Assembly: GCF_039778605.1 (NCBI RefSeq)
Contig: NZ_CP156060.1
Span: 1,488,001 to 1,552,000 of the forward strand
Reading direction: 5' to 3'
Source of the DNA: Flavobacterium sp. WV_118_3
GTDB taxonomy: Bacteria; Bacteroidota; Bacteroidia; Flavobacteriales; Flavobacteriaceae
Length of the DNA: 64,000 nt
The position numbers and the translations under genes were made by a program. Under the pieces are notes generated by a model, which was not told the origin of the DNA, did no database searches, and saw only the letters and a program-made list of their open reading frames with translations. The first letter of the stretch is position 1. The number at the start of each line of letters is the position of its first letter. Shown one piece after another: positions 36,106 to 45,941 of the stretch.

Positions 36106-36162
36106 AAAAGGCATAAAACAAAAAAACTCCAAAACTTTTCAATTTTGGAGTTTTAAATTCTG

Positions 36163-36237
36163 TGGGCGATGAGGGGTTCGAACCCCCGACCCCCTCGGTG
36201 TAAACGAGGTGCTCTGAACCAGCTGAGCTAATCGCCC
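36163..36237 (-). tRNA. tRNA-Val (anticodon TAC)
   Basis: A full cloverleaf: acceptor GGGCGAT/ATCGCCC, D stem GCTC/GAGC, anticodon stem CCTCG/CGAGG with loop TTTACAC (anticodon TAC at 34-36), T arm with TTCGAAC. The discriminator is A; CCA is not encoded. A near-identical gene lies at 45781-45855. It is the first gene of array A behind a strong promoter. Confidence 0.95.
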
Positions 36238-36279
36238 TTATGTTTTCGTAATCCGCAATTATATTCCTGATTACGGGTG

Positions 36280-36309
36280 CAAATATAGGCAAGATATCCG
36301 GTTTCACAA
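36280..36309 (-). promoter_or_regulatory. promoter of array A
   Basis: On the minus strand, TTG (36307-36309), a 19-nt spacer and TATATTTG (36280-36287) match the Bacteroidetes TTG-n-TAnnTTTG promoter, about 43 bp before the tRNA. The same elements with the same 19-nt spacing precede array B. The stretch 36310-36493 holds no visible gene. Confidence 0.75.
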
Positions 36310-36493
36310 GGCTTTTCCCAAAAAAAATATTCTTTTTTATTCGATTCACTTTTGCTCAATCTATATTAATCCTGACATTAACCCTAATATACTTATTACC
36401 AGTATCTTCTGTTTAGGTTTCGAAAATGCTTCCTTTAAAAAAACAGAAAAGGCAGCTAATTACGCGCAAAATTATATAACGGTTAAAAACAAA

Positions 36494-36904
36494 TTATTCA
36501 AAAGTAGCAGTATAATCGACCAGACCATCTAAAAACGCGGTAAAAGATGCTGCTATTTTTGTCAACTCGACTTCCGAATAATAAACAAAAATACTTCCAT
36601 ATTCCTTTTTATCTAGGGACATTGCCAAATAACCGGCTTCTATATAACCGATACTAAGATAATTTTCCGGTAAATAATCTTGCTTTTCTACTAGTGGCTC
36701 ACCATATTTTATAGACTTAAAACGGAAAAGAAGGATACCATCGTCTGGTTCTCCAAAATAAAGATAATAACTAAAAGGAGAGCCTCCATTATATTGTAGC
36801 ATATGAACGCGATAATCTTCAGGTAACGTTACCCCTGTTTCTTCTTCAAACTCATTTAATTCTTCTACTGTGATACGTTCATTTTCTATTCTAAAATCAA
36901 TCAT
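36494..36904 (-). CDS. SMI1/KNR4 family protein
   Basis: A 136-residue SMI1/KNR4 (SUKH) domain: FEEETGVTLPEDYRVHMLQYNGGSP, shortened here to LPEDYRVHMLQYNGG, is the family signature, followed by LPENYLSIGY and GSIFVYY. In bacteria these proteins are often immunity factors against contact-dependent or polymorphic nuclease toxins. No toxin partner is visible. Its start is one base from the HxlR stop, so the two are co-transcribed. Confidence 0.85.
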   Translation of the reverse strand: MIDFRIENERITVEELNEFEEETGVTLPEDYRVHMLQYNGGSPFSYYLYFGEPDDGILLFRFKSIKYGEPLVEKQDYLPENYLSIGYIEAGYLAMSLDKKEYGSIFVYYSEVELTKIAASFTAFLDGLVDYTATFE

Positions 36905-36905
36905 T

Positions 36906-37220
36906 TTATTCGGAAGTCAATTCTAATTGTTTGAAAATCGGTACGAGCGAAAGCCCTTTTTCCGTTAGATTGTATTCAATATGAAGCGGCTTTTGCTGAA
37001 TCACTTTCTTTTCCAGTAAGCCGATTTCTTCCAATTCGCGTAAGGCAACCGAGATGGTCTGCTTATTGGCGCCTTTTATCATCCGTAACAACGTGTTAAA
37101 CCGTACAGGTCCCTCCAGCGCCTGGCGAAGTACCTGCAATTTATATTTTCCGGATAAGAGCTTTAACAATGCCTCAGCAGGACAATCGTAAGCCGCATGG
37201 GGTTCTTTTTCCATAGTCAT
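36906..37220 (-). CDS. HxlR family transcriptional regulator
   Basis: A winged helix-turn-helix regulator of 104 residues from this start. It shows the conserved N-terminal Cys (C13 in AAYDCPAEALL), GKYKLQVLRQALEGPVRF, the recognition region NKQTISVALRELEEIGL and PLHIEYNLTEKG. HxlR proteins often sense electrophiles or oxidants through that Cys. The frame can open at 37301, but that would overlap the divergent DsbA-like start, so the ATG at 37220 is favoured. It likely controls the divergent thiol-redox lipoprotein gene. Confidence 0.88.
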   Translation of the reverse strand: MTMEKEPHAAYDCPAEALLKLLSGKYKLQVLRQALEGPVRFNTLLRMIKGANKQTISVALRELEEIGLLEKKVIQQKPLHIEYNLTEKGLSLVPIFKQLELTSE

Positions 37221-37260
37221 CTTTTTCAGACTAGTTGATTGGTGTCTAAATTCTTTCAAA

Positions 37261-37276
37261 CTTTGTATCAAAGCTA
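37261..37276 (-). promoter_or_regulatory. HxlR promoter box with overlapping operator-like palindrome
   Basis: TAGCTTTG (37269-37276, minus strand) matches TAnnTTTG upstream of the HxlR gene. The perfect inverted repeat CTTTG-TAT-CAAAG (37261-37273) overlaps it, as expected for an autoregulatory site shared with the divergent gene at 37300. Confidence 0.45.
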
Positions 37277-37299
37277 CAAATTTATTAGCAATCGAATCC

Positions 37300-38286
37300 A
37301 TGAAGCTATTCTCGTTAGTATTAATTCTGATTGGCAGTATGAGTTGTCAATCGCAAACGCAATCCAAAATGACCGAAAACAAAACCAATCCGCTACTGTG
37401 TGATCCGGAAACAGGATCCTGTGAAATACCCTCGACTGCAACACAGGGACAATCCGAAGCCATTCCTGTTGGAAACAAACCGATAAAAATAATTTATTAT
37501 ACCGATCCTATTTGTTCGTCCTGTTGGGGAATCGAACCACAATTACGTAAATTAAAATTAGAATACGGTTCGTATTTTGACATTGATTACCGAATGGGCG
37601 GATTGCTACCCGACTGGAGTTATAACAGCGGTGGCATTAGCAAACCCAGCGATGTGGCACACCATTGGCATGAAGCCAGTTTACACTATCAAATGCCAAT
37701 CGATGGCGCTGTATGGTTGGAAGATCCATTGGATTCCTCCTATCCGTCTTGTATTGCGATGAAAGCGGCACAAATACAGGATAAAAACAAAGCGGTAACA
37801 TTTATGAGAATACTGCGTGAAAAACTGTATTTAGAGAAAATGAATATCGCCAAATGGGACAATATTGTTTTATGTGCCCAACTGGCTGGTTTGGATACCA
37901 AAAAATTAAAACAGGATTATGACAATGATGCGAAAAAACATTTCCAGGACGATTTACAACTGGCGCGCCAATTGGGCGTAAGAGGATTTCCAACTTTATT
38001 TTTTTCGGACGGTGACGGCAATAAACTGACGGTTTATGGTTCGAAGCCATACACTTCTCTCGAAAATGCGCTTTTGGCCTTATATCCGGAGGCTAAAAAG
38101 AAAAAAATAACAAACAACAATCCACTAGCGTTATTTGATCATTATCCTACGCTTACCGTACGGGAATATGCCGAGCTATTGGATATACCAGTAAGCCAGG
38201 CGGTAGTTATTCTTGAAAAATATACTGCGGATGGTACTTTGAATAAAAAAGTAATCAAAACCGGTGCTTTATACCTGAAAAAGTAA
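37300..38286 (+). CDS. DsbA/FrnE-like thioredoxin-fold lipoprotein
   Basis: A 328-residue protein with a lipoprotein signal (LILIGSMSC, lipid Cys16), a Cys pair in LLCDPETGSC, then a DsbA-like domain whose active site is DPICSSCWG (C72, C75), close to the DPxCxWCW of FrnE/SpxH relatives. The thioredoxin-fold cis-Pro is in GVRGFPTLFF. The C-terminal 70 residues resemble a winged helix (VREYAELLDIPVSQAVVILEKY), unusual for an exported oxidoreductase. It is divergent from HxlR, a typical redox-responsive pairing. Confidence 0.85.
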   Translation: MKLFSLVLILIGSMSCQSQTQSKMTENKTNPLLCDPETGSCEIPSTATQGQSEAIPVGNKPIKIIYYTDPICSSCWGIEPQLRKLKLEYGSYFDIDYRMGGLLPDWSYNSGGISKPSDVAHHWHEASLHYQMPIDGAVWLEDPLDSSYPSCIAMKAAQIQDKNKAVTFMRILREKLYLEKMNIAKWDNIVLCAQLAGLDTKKLKQDYDNDAKKHFQDDLQLARQLGVRGFPTLFFSDGDGNKLTVYGSKPYTSLENALLALYPEAKKKKITNNNPLALFDHYPTLTVREYAELLDIPVSQAVVILEKYTADGTLNKKVIKTGALYLKK

Positions 38287-38330
38287 GCATACGCTTTTAG
38301 TCGAATGCTATAAAAGTTTCTGCTAAACTC

Positions 38331-38360
38331 AAAAACACCATTGTTTTCAATGGTGTTTTT
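38331..38360 (+). terminator. Rho-independent terminator after the DsbA-like gene
   Basis: A 13-bp perfect stem (AAAAACACCATTG and complement) with a 4-nt loop ending in a T run. The remaining stretch to 38615 shows nothing recognisable. Confidence 0.85.
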
Positions 38361-38615
38361 GATTAATACCAGTACGTTAAAAATTTAAATGACGTTTTCA
38401 TGGTATCCTGTTTTAGGTTAAAAATTATTTCGATACAAATATGTGACGTGGTTTGTACCTATATGCTTTACTGTATGATTGATCAAAAGAGACAAATCGT
38501 GTACTGGAATTTCAATAACTTGGGAAACTCACTTTGTTTCCGTTTTTTATCGCTCATTTTGATATAAATATTATAGTAATTTGGCTTACCTTTATGAAAA
38601 TCAAAAACATAAAGT

Positions 38616-38978
38616 ATGATAACACGTAAATCTGATGTCGAAAATAGTTTTTGGAATTTAAGTATTGAAGAAGCCTGTCATACGTTCGCTGTAGGTCCAA
38701 AAGGGTTTGAAGATTCAGAGGTCGCCCGAAGATTGAAGCAAAAATGGTCCCAATACTTTAAAAATAATACCAATACTTCGATCTTTATTCTGTTTATTTC
38801 GCAGTTTAAAAGTCCTATCACCATTTTACTTATCGTTGCTGCTATATTATCTGCTGGTTTAGGAGATATCTCAGATAATTTGATCATTCTTTGTATCATA
38901 ACAGTAAGCAGTCTGCCTGGCTTTTGGCAGGAAAAAGGAGCTGCAAATACTGTGAAAGAACATCAAAAGTATCGATAG
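38616..38978 (+). pseudogene. remnant of a cation-transporting (MgtA-type) P-type ATPase
   Basis: A 120-residue fragment matching only the N-terminus of Mg-translocating P-type ATPases: the cation-ATPase N domain (NSFWNLSIEEACHTF, GFEDSEVARRLKQ), then the first two helices (SPITILLIVAAILSAGLGD; LIILCIITVSSLPGFWQEK). It stops after the GAANTVKE segment, where the full protein would continue for about 700 more residues. The A, P and N domains are absent, so it cannot pump. Confidence 0.8.
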
Positions 38979-39170
38979 TAGAAAGGAGCTGCTTTTTTAT
39001 TTACAATCGTAACCGTTTTTTATAGTTTATCCTTCTTGTAAGTTCTAAAAGGTAGCAATTAAACACTTTCTACTATTCATTCAATAGATTTTATCTATAA
39101 AATAAGATTTATTTATTATCGCTACTGATAATATCCTCTTTGTTTAGTTTGTAAATTAGTATCAAAATAA

Positions 39171-41456
<2,286 letters not shown>

Positions 41457-41512
41457 TTATCCATAATCGTTTCAAATAAAAATAAGACGTATACCATAAA
41501 TAATTATTAATG

Positions 41513-41552
41513 TAAAAATAACGCCATTGTTTCCAATGGCGTTATTTTTTTT
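41513..41552 (+). terminator. Rho-independent terminator after katG
   Basis: A long stem (AAAATAACGCCATTG with its complement) and eight T, about 60 bp after the katG stop. Confidence 0.85.
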
Positions 41553-41614
41553 AAGTGCCGGGCATGGAAGACATCCCATCGACCTATTCCCTAAAATACT
41601 TGTAGTCTCGGTAC

Positions 41615-42061
41615 TCATTTTATACCTTTTGGCAATACAATTATCTCCAGAAATTGCAACGCATCTTTAATTATATAGGGTCTCGTACTTTGTTTAGGAT
41701 TCCAATCGGTTTGAAGAAAATATCGGATCAACGCAGTAATAACAGCCGGACGATTCAAATTGATTTCAATCGTTTGCTCCTGATTATCGGAGTTCGGTTC
41801 GTTATCCGCTAAAAGAGGTTGTTTTTTGTACAACCAAATCACGCCTTCATCCGGATAACCAACGCACCATTTTTCTTTTTCGATATCGGTTTTAAACTTT
41901 AGATTATCCTCTTCCCGAAAGAATAATTGAAGCGGCGATTTTTTATATCCTTCGAGATAAAGCACAACCTTTTCAATGCATTTACAGTGTTCGCCTGCTA
42001 TTAAATGGAGATGCTCTCTTTTCCATAAATAGACCGCATCATCTATTGTAATTTTTCTCAT
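41615..42061 (-). CDS. hypothetical protein
   Basis: A 148-residue soluble protein of no recognised family. It starts with MRKITIDDAVYLWKREHLH, has a Cys pair in GEHCKCIEK and a mid segment VGYPDEGVIWLYKKQ. It follows the NTF2-like gene with 6 bp between them, so the two are probably one operon. It resembles in size the small immunity-like proteins common in Bacteroidetes accessory regions, but no specific support exists. Confidence 0.6.
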   Translation of the reverse strand: MRKITIDDAVYLWKREHLHLIAGEHCKCIEKVVLYLEGYKKSPLQLFFREEDNLKFKTDIEKEKWCVGYPDEGVIWLYKKQPLLADNEPNSDNQEQTIEINLNRPAVITALIRYFLQTDWNPKQSTRPYIIKDALQFLEIIVLPKGIK

Positions 42062-42067
42062 GCTATT

Positions 42068-42445
42068 TTATAGGGCAGTACAACTTCCGGCTATAACTTT
42101 TAGTTGATCATCGAATAGTTTCCAAACCCGTAGATAACGAAAATTCCCTTCGAAGTGCTGCTCCGACATTTTCCCTTTAATCTTAGAAGACAACGTAACC
42201 ACTACGTTTTCACCGATTTGTGTTATGGCATCTATTGATGAAATGATTTCTTCTAAAACCAGGTTTCCGGATTGGTGCGTTTCCAAATCCATTTGCTTGG
42301 TAATGACGTCACCATTGGGAAGAACAAAAAGCAAATCATCATGTAGCAATTGATCCAGGATTTCAATATTGCTACTCTTCATCGCTTCGAGAAGCTGACT
42401 TTCAATTGCTATAATTTTTTGTTTGTTGAGAAGTGTTGCATTCAT
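42068..42445 (-). CDS. NTF2-like / DUF4440 family protein
   Basis: A 125-residue cone-shaped NTF2-like fold: helix IIAIESQLLEAMKSSNIEIL, then LLHDDLLFVLPNGDVITKQ and the paired strands NVVVTLSSKIKGKM and FRYLRVWKLFDDQLKVIAG. Members are small enzymes or ligand-binding proteins; the substrate is unknown. No signal peptide. Likely co-transcribed with the gene at 41615. Confidence 0.8.
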   Translation of the reverse strand: MNATLLNKQKIIAIESQLLEAMKSSNIEILDQLLHDDLLFVLPNGDVITKQMDLETHQSGNLVLEEIISSIDAITQIGENVVVTLSSKIKGKMSEQHFEGNFRYLRVWKLFDDQLKVIAGSCTAL

Positions 42446-42493
42446 AAATTGCTTTTTATACGATTTCTAATACGTTGACAGTCTGTTTTACAG

Positions 42494-42916
42494 CTATTTA
42501 TATCCGTAGATTTTTAGTCCGTCTTCCGTTATATCATACTCAAATTGTCCCAAAAGATTTAAGATTTTTTCAAGTTGATCTATTGGTTGGGTAATAACTT
42601 CGGATGTCAGTTTTTCATTCCTGTTCCAACGCTCTATTTCGTGTTTTGCTGGAATTGTTATCCATTCTATTTCTTTGAATGTAAAGGGTCCTAATTCACT
42701 CACGTCACCAAAACCTGTTTTGTCAAATCCACCAAAATGGAATGCATACGTTCGGTCTGTCAGTAGGAATTTGATGTATGCCGCATGGATTGTAATTTTT
42801 TCGTTTTCAATTGCTGAAAAGAATTTAAACCATTTTGCATTGTTCATATAGGAAGTCCGTTTTAAGATTTCCTTTTCCAGCTTATTTTTAGTAATGGAAT
42901 AATTATCTGACTCCAT
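42494..42916 (-). CDS. hypothetical protein, DUF6678-like
   Basis: A 140-residue soluble protein from this start (MESDNYSITKN). The segments NNAKWFKFFSAI and GPFTFKEIEWITIP resemble DUF6678 as I remember it; function unknown. The frame opens at 43024, but a -7 box at 42943-42950 lies inside that extension, so the ATG at 42916 is preferred. AT-rich, like its neighbours. Confidence 0.6.
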   Translation of the reverse strand: MESDNYSITKNKLEKEILKRTSYMNNAKWFKFFSAIENEKITIHAAYIKFLLTDRTYAFHFGGFDKTGFGDVSELGPFTFKEIEWITIPAKHEIERWNRNEKLTSEVITQPIDQLEKILNLLGQFEYDITEDGLKIYGYK

Positions 42917-42942
42917 GTCTGATTTTTTAGTATTGATCCTCA

Positions 42943-42950
42943 CAAATATA
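42943..42950 (-). promoter_or_regulatory. -7 box of the DUF6678-like gene
   Basis: TATATTTG on the minus strand matches TAnnTTTG, 27 bp before the ATG at 42916. Confidence 0.45.
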
Positions 42951-43141
42951 TCGAAAATACCAACAGGAAAAACGCACTTAAAAGTTTTGAAGAACCAGAT
43001 CCCGGATGAAGTGTATTTGTACATTTCATTCTCTTTAAGCTGATTGCGTCTTTGAGCTGCTTACTATTATCACTATATCATAAATGGTATTTCTCATAAA
43101 ATTACAGTTACGTCCGACATAGACGATCAAATGTAATCAGA

Positions 43142-43804
43142 TCAGTAATTTTCCATCTCCCAGTCAAAGTCTATTGCTTTGAAATCGTGATCTATATAAT
43201 TGTATTGACTTACTAAAGTGTTCATATCTATATCTCGTTTAGCAGGATCTAGAATTAACCAAAGTGTTTCGTCTATTTCATTTAAGTTGTCTGTAATACA
43301 TGTCTTTAATTTGTTTTGCAGATAAAAACTATAATGCAACCCGGCAGAAAAACCTTCTGCCATCCCTCCGTTTGGATACGTCAGTTTATAAACTTCCTTT
43401 CTAAAAAGGAACAAATTATTATACAACCAACTTATATTTATCGGTCTTTCATTAATATGCGCTGTCATGTTCGGATACAGTGAAATGATAGTCTCTCTGA
43501 CTTTTTCAGATAGCACTGCATTTTCATGATCTTCTCGGTCATAAAGGAACTCACCTTGTACTAAATAATCCAGATTGGTCAACTTTTTTAACCGTTTCGC
43601 TCTGTCCACACTTTCCTTATCACCTGAAATGAAATCTTTTATTTGAACAAGGGGATCTATATTTTTTTTTGCAAGTCCGAATGCGTCAAGTAATGACTCC
43701 ATTTGTTCTAGTCTGAGATTTGCCGGTTTACTATTCTTATTATGAGGAAGTGCCCACAAATATTGATAATCTAAAATTTTATATAATAAGTCTTTTGCTG
43801 TCAT
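43142..43804 (-). CDS. hypothetical protein (DUF4272-like size), function unknown
   Basis: A 220-residue soluble, largely helical protein. There is no recognised domain; notable segments are LDYQYLWALPHNKNSKPANLR near the start, given here by its core LWALPHNK, and GGMAEGFSAGLHYSFYL. Monocistronic with AT-rich flanks. It may belong to an accessory set with its neighbours. Confidence 0.6.
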   Translation of the reverse strand: MTAKDLLYKILDYQYLWALPHNKNSKPANLRLEQMESLLDAFGLAKKNIDPLVQIKDFISGDKESVDRAKRLKKLTNLDYLVQGEFLYDREDHENAVLSEKVRETIISLYPNMTAHINERPINISWLYNNLFLFRKEVYKLTYPNGGMAEGFSAGLHYSFYLQNKLKTCITDNLNEIDETLWLILDPAKRDIDMNTLVSQYNYIDHDFKAIDFDWEMENY

Positions 43805-43910
43805 ATTGTAAAGGTATATAACGCTGCTCTTCGCAACATCGGGAATTTTATAAAAAAAGAATCTGAGAGATTGGAATAAACGGAGTATTTTTTAAGAACG
43901 AAATCAGTTG

Positions 43911-44462
43911 TTAATTACAATGGTTATTATTATTGGGAAACTCTTCTTCATTCCATTTTTCAAATACTGTATTCCCGGCGGAATCATCACTTGTATAGGA
44001 ACTCCATTTAAAACTACACTTTGAACATTCATAAATTATGTAATTGTAATAGCCATCACAGCCAAAGCCAACTTTAATCAAATGCGCTATAGTAGGGATT
44101 TGGTTGTATTTGCATTTGATTTCACAATCGCAAACCGCCTCTTTACAATTGTCTTTCGCCAAATGAAATTCTATTTCTTCTGCAATTTTTGTGAGTTGTC
44201 CGGTTAGCAAACGCGGGTTGACTAAAATGTAGAATTTCCCCATAAACGGTAATTCTGAAATGTCATTTTGGTATGACTTTAGTAACACATACAATTCACT
44301 AAAATTGAAATTTTCGTTTTCGGCTTCAATTCGAACTAACTTTTTAAAATCATCTAAAATTTCGTTGTATACTTCCGATTGCTTTAATCCATTGTCCATT
44401 TTATTAAAACGGACCCAGTCTGTTTGAATTAAGTTATCCAAAAACGCTTTTATTCTATTCAT
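43911..44462 (-). CDS. hypothetical protein with C-terminal Cys-rich segment
   Basis: A 183-residue protein. The first about 110 residues are helical; the C-terminal part has CDCEIKCKY, FGCDGYYNY and YECSKCSFKW, compatible with a zinc ribbon. The final segment FEKWNEEEFPNNNNHCN is low-complexity. No family recognised; size and context suggest an immunity-like or accessory role, which is inference only. Confidence 0.6.
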   Translation of the reverse strand: MNRIKAFLDNLIQTDWVRFNKMDNGLKQSEVYNEILDDFKKLVRIEAENENFNFSELYVLLKSYQNDISELPFMGKFYILVNPRLLTGQLTKIAEEIEFHLAKDNCKEAVCDCEIKCKYNQIPTIAHLIKVGFGCDGYYNYIIYECSKCSFKWSSYTSDDSAGNTVFEKWNEEEFPNNNNHCN

Positions 44463-44523
44463 AAGTTATCAAAATAGTAGTATATTATCCTATGGTTTTA
44501 TAACAATTGAAACTTGGTAGAGT

Positions 44524-45276
44524 TTATGAATTCAATTTATCACATTGTGTAATTTCCTCCCATCTTTTCAAGATCAAATCCGTATAAATTTCTTTTTCTA
44601 AACCATAAGAACCTAACGCAAAACCATCATTCCACTCTACCAAAGCAGTTTCTCCGTTTTTCAGAATTCCAAAATCAATTCCATAACCACTTGTTCTTTC
44701 ATTTGAATTTTCAAACTCTTTAATAGCTGTCTCTACTGTATCCATATTCAATTGGATAGTTTCATTTCCACTGTAATTTTTTATCCCTACTATTTCAGAT
44801 TCATTAACAAAAACTCGAAATTCGGAAAGCCATTCTACGACAGGTGAACAGAATAATTCCGTCTCTTTTGGAAGCGATTGTAAATTGAGAAGATCATAAT
44901 TCGATTGGATCACAAAACCGGTGAAAAGTTTGGCTTTAGATTTCGGTTTCACGAAAACATTAATTAAATCATCGTTACCATTCATTATTAATTTTCTTAC
45001 AGTCGTTTCCCAAATATTTCTCTTTAGATATTTTCTTAGGCTTTCAGGATATGATGATGGTAACTGGGTGCTTCGTTTTTTGAAAATATGTGACATACTG
45101 ATGTGATCACCAACTACAAAAGTTTCTCTATTAATCTGCAACTGATCACGTAGAAGGCGTTTGATCGTAAAAAACTCACAGTCAATCCCTCTTGATTCCA
45201 AAACCTTTTTTACCCCTTCAAATTCAGGTTCCGTTTTACGATTCCCATATTCTTGAATATAAGCCTTTTTAATCAT
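44524..45276 (-). CDS. ATP-grasp domain protein (R2K/DUF4343-like)
   Basis: A 250-residue protein with a short ATP-grasp domain: VVEWLSEFRVFVNES, then GYGIDFGILKNGETALVEWNDGFALG, of which the core ALVEWNDGFALGSYG carries the metal-binding acidic and Asn residues. R2K-type ATP-grasp proteins ligate amino acids to peptides or proteins and are found in peptide-tagging and conflict systems. There is no substrate gene nearby. It is the last gene before array B and is AT-rich. Confidence 0.75.
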   Translation of the reverse strand: MIKKAYIQEYGNRKTEPEFEGVKKVLESRGIDCEFFTIKRLLRDQLQINRETFVVGDHISMSHIFKKRSTQLPSSYPESLRKYLKRNIWETTVRKLIMNGNDDLINVFVKPKSKAKLFTGFVIQSNYDLLNLQSLPKETELFCSPVVEWLSEFRVFVNESEIVGIKNYSGNETIQLNMDTVETAIKEFENSNERTSGYGIDFGILKNGETALVEWNDGFALGSYGLEKEIYTDLILKRWEEITQCDKLNS

Positions 45277-45524
45277 TTTAAAAAAATAAAATTCAGGATA
45301 AATTTATTATTAATTTTTATTATCCAGAGGATACTTTTAAAATATGTTTCAATTTTTATTTATTGAAAACCAAAATATAAAAAGTCAATAATATAGATTT
45401 TTCCGAGCTATATTAATTGTTGTCTCCTTCCATTGGAATACTTTTTTTTGTATCTATATTTCAGGACGGGACAAAATATAAAACAAAAAAACTCCAACAT
45501 TTCTGTTGGAGTTTTTAAATTCTG

Positions 45525-45598
45525 TGGGCGATGAGGGGTTCGACCCCCAGACCACTTCCGATAAAATCGGAATGCTCCAAACCAACTGAGCTAATCCC
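45525..45598 (-). pseudogene. tRNA-like unit B1 (TTT anticodon position)
   Basis: Acceptor GGGAT/ATCGCCC with a 2-nt bulge, anticodon arm TTCCG-ATTTTAT-CGGAA. The T loop is altered (GGTCGAACC rather than GTTCGAACC), so it is the more decayed of the two copies in array B. Confidence 0.65.
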
Positions 45599-45652
45599 AA
45601 AAGATGTAAAACAAAAAAACTCCAACATTTCTGTTGGAGTTTTTAAATTCTG

Positions 45653-45726
45653 TGGGCGATGAGGGGTTCGAACCCCCGACCACTTCCGATAAAATCGGAA
45701 TGCTCCAAACCAACTGAGCCAATCCC
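45653..45726 (-). pseudogene. tRNA-like unit B2 (TTT anticodon position)
   Basis: A 74-nt tRNA-like segment with intact D, anticodon and T arms, the TTCGAAC T loop, and the same two-base loss in the 5' acceptor strand as the array A copies. Confidence 0.7.
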
Positions 45727-45780
45727 AAAAGGCATAAAACAAAAAAACTCCAACATTTCTGTTGGAGTTTTTAAATTCTG

Positions 45781-45855
45781 TGGGCGATGAGGGGTTCGAA
45801 CCCCCGACCCCCTCGGTGTAAACGAGGTGCTCTGAACCAGCTGAGCTAATCGCCC
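45781..45855 (-). tRNA. tRNA-Val (anticodon TAC)
   Basis: Identical in all visible arms to the tRNA-Val at 36163-36237, including acceptor GGGCGAT/ATCGCCC and anticodon loop TTTACAC. CCA is not encoded. It is the first unit of array B. Confidence 0.95.
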
Positions 45856-45894
45856 TTATGTTTCAACCAACATACTTGTTGCTGATTGCGGGTG

Positions 45895-45924
45895 CAAATA
45901 TAGACAAGTTATTCGACTTTACAA
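45895..45924 (-). promoter_or_regulatory. promoter of array B
   Basis: TTG (45922-45924), 19-nt spacer and TATATTTG (45895-45902) on the minus strand, the same architecture as for array A. Confidence 0.75.
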
Positions 45925-45941
45925 GTGTTTTAAAAAAATAA

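Larger units (their letters stand above)
35338..36237 (-). repeat. array A: tRNA-Val plus six tRNA-like/terminator tandem repeats
   Basis: Seven tandem minus-strand units with a 130-132 bp period over most of the array. Each is a tRNA-shaped segment followed by a spacer and a Rho-independent terminator. The promoter-proximal unit (36163-36237) is an intact tRNA-Val; the other six (A6 to A1 in transcription order) have a defective acceptor stem and a TTC anticodon position. Units A2-A5 are almost identical; A6 keeps the tRNA-Val GAGC D-stem arm; A1 is the most divergent and has the terminator type of array B. Confidence 0.9.
45525..45855 (-). repeat. array B: tRNA-Val plus two tRNA-like/terminator repeats
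   Basis: Three tandem minus-strand units, period 128-129 bp: intact tRNA-Val (45781-45855), B2, B1, each followed by the hairpin CTCCAAC-ATTTCT-GTTGGAG and a T run. The tRNA-like copies share the acceptor deletion of array A but have TTT at the anticodon position and a perfect GCTC/GAGC D stem. The gap 45277-45480 before it is AT-rich with no visible gene. Confidence 0.9.

Noticed and set aside
35369..36349. Series of similar minus-strand ORFs of 66-113 codons that all begin MVQGIPISSEVV or a variant
   Set aside because: They are translations of the tRNA-like repeats themselves; the shared peptide is the anticodon and T arms read as codons, and the same happens at 45515-45742.
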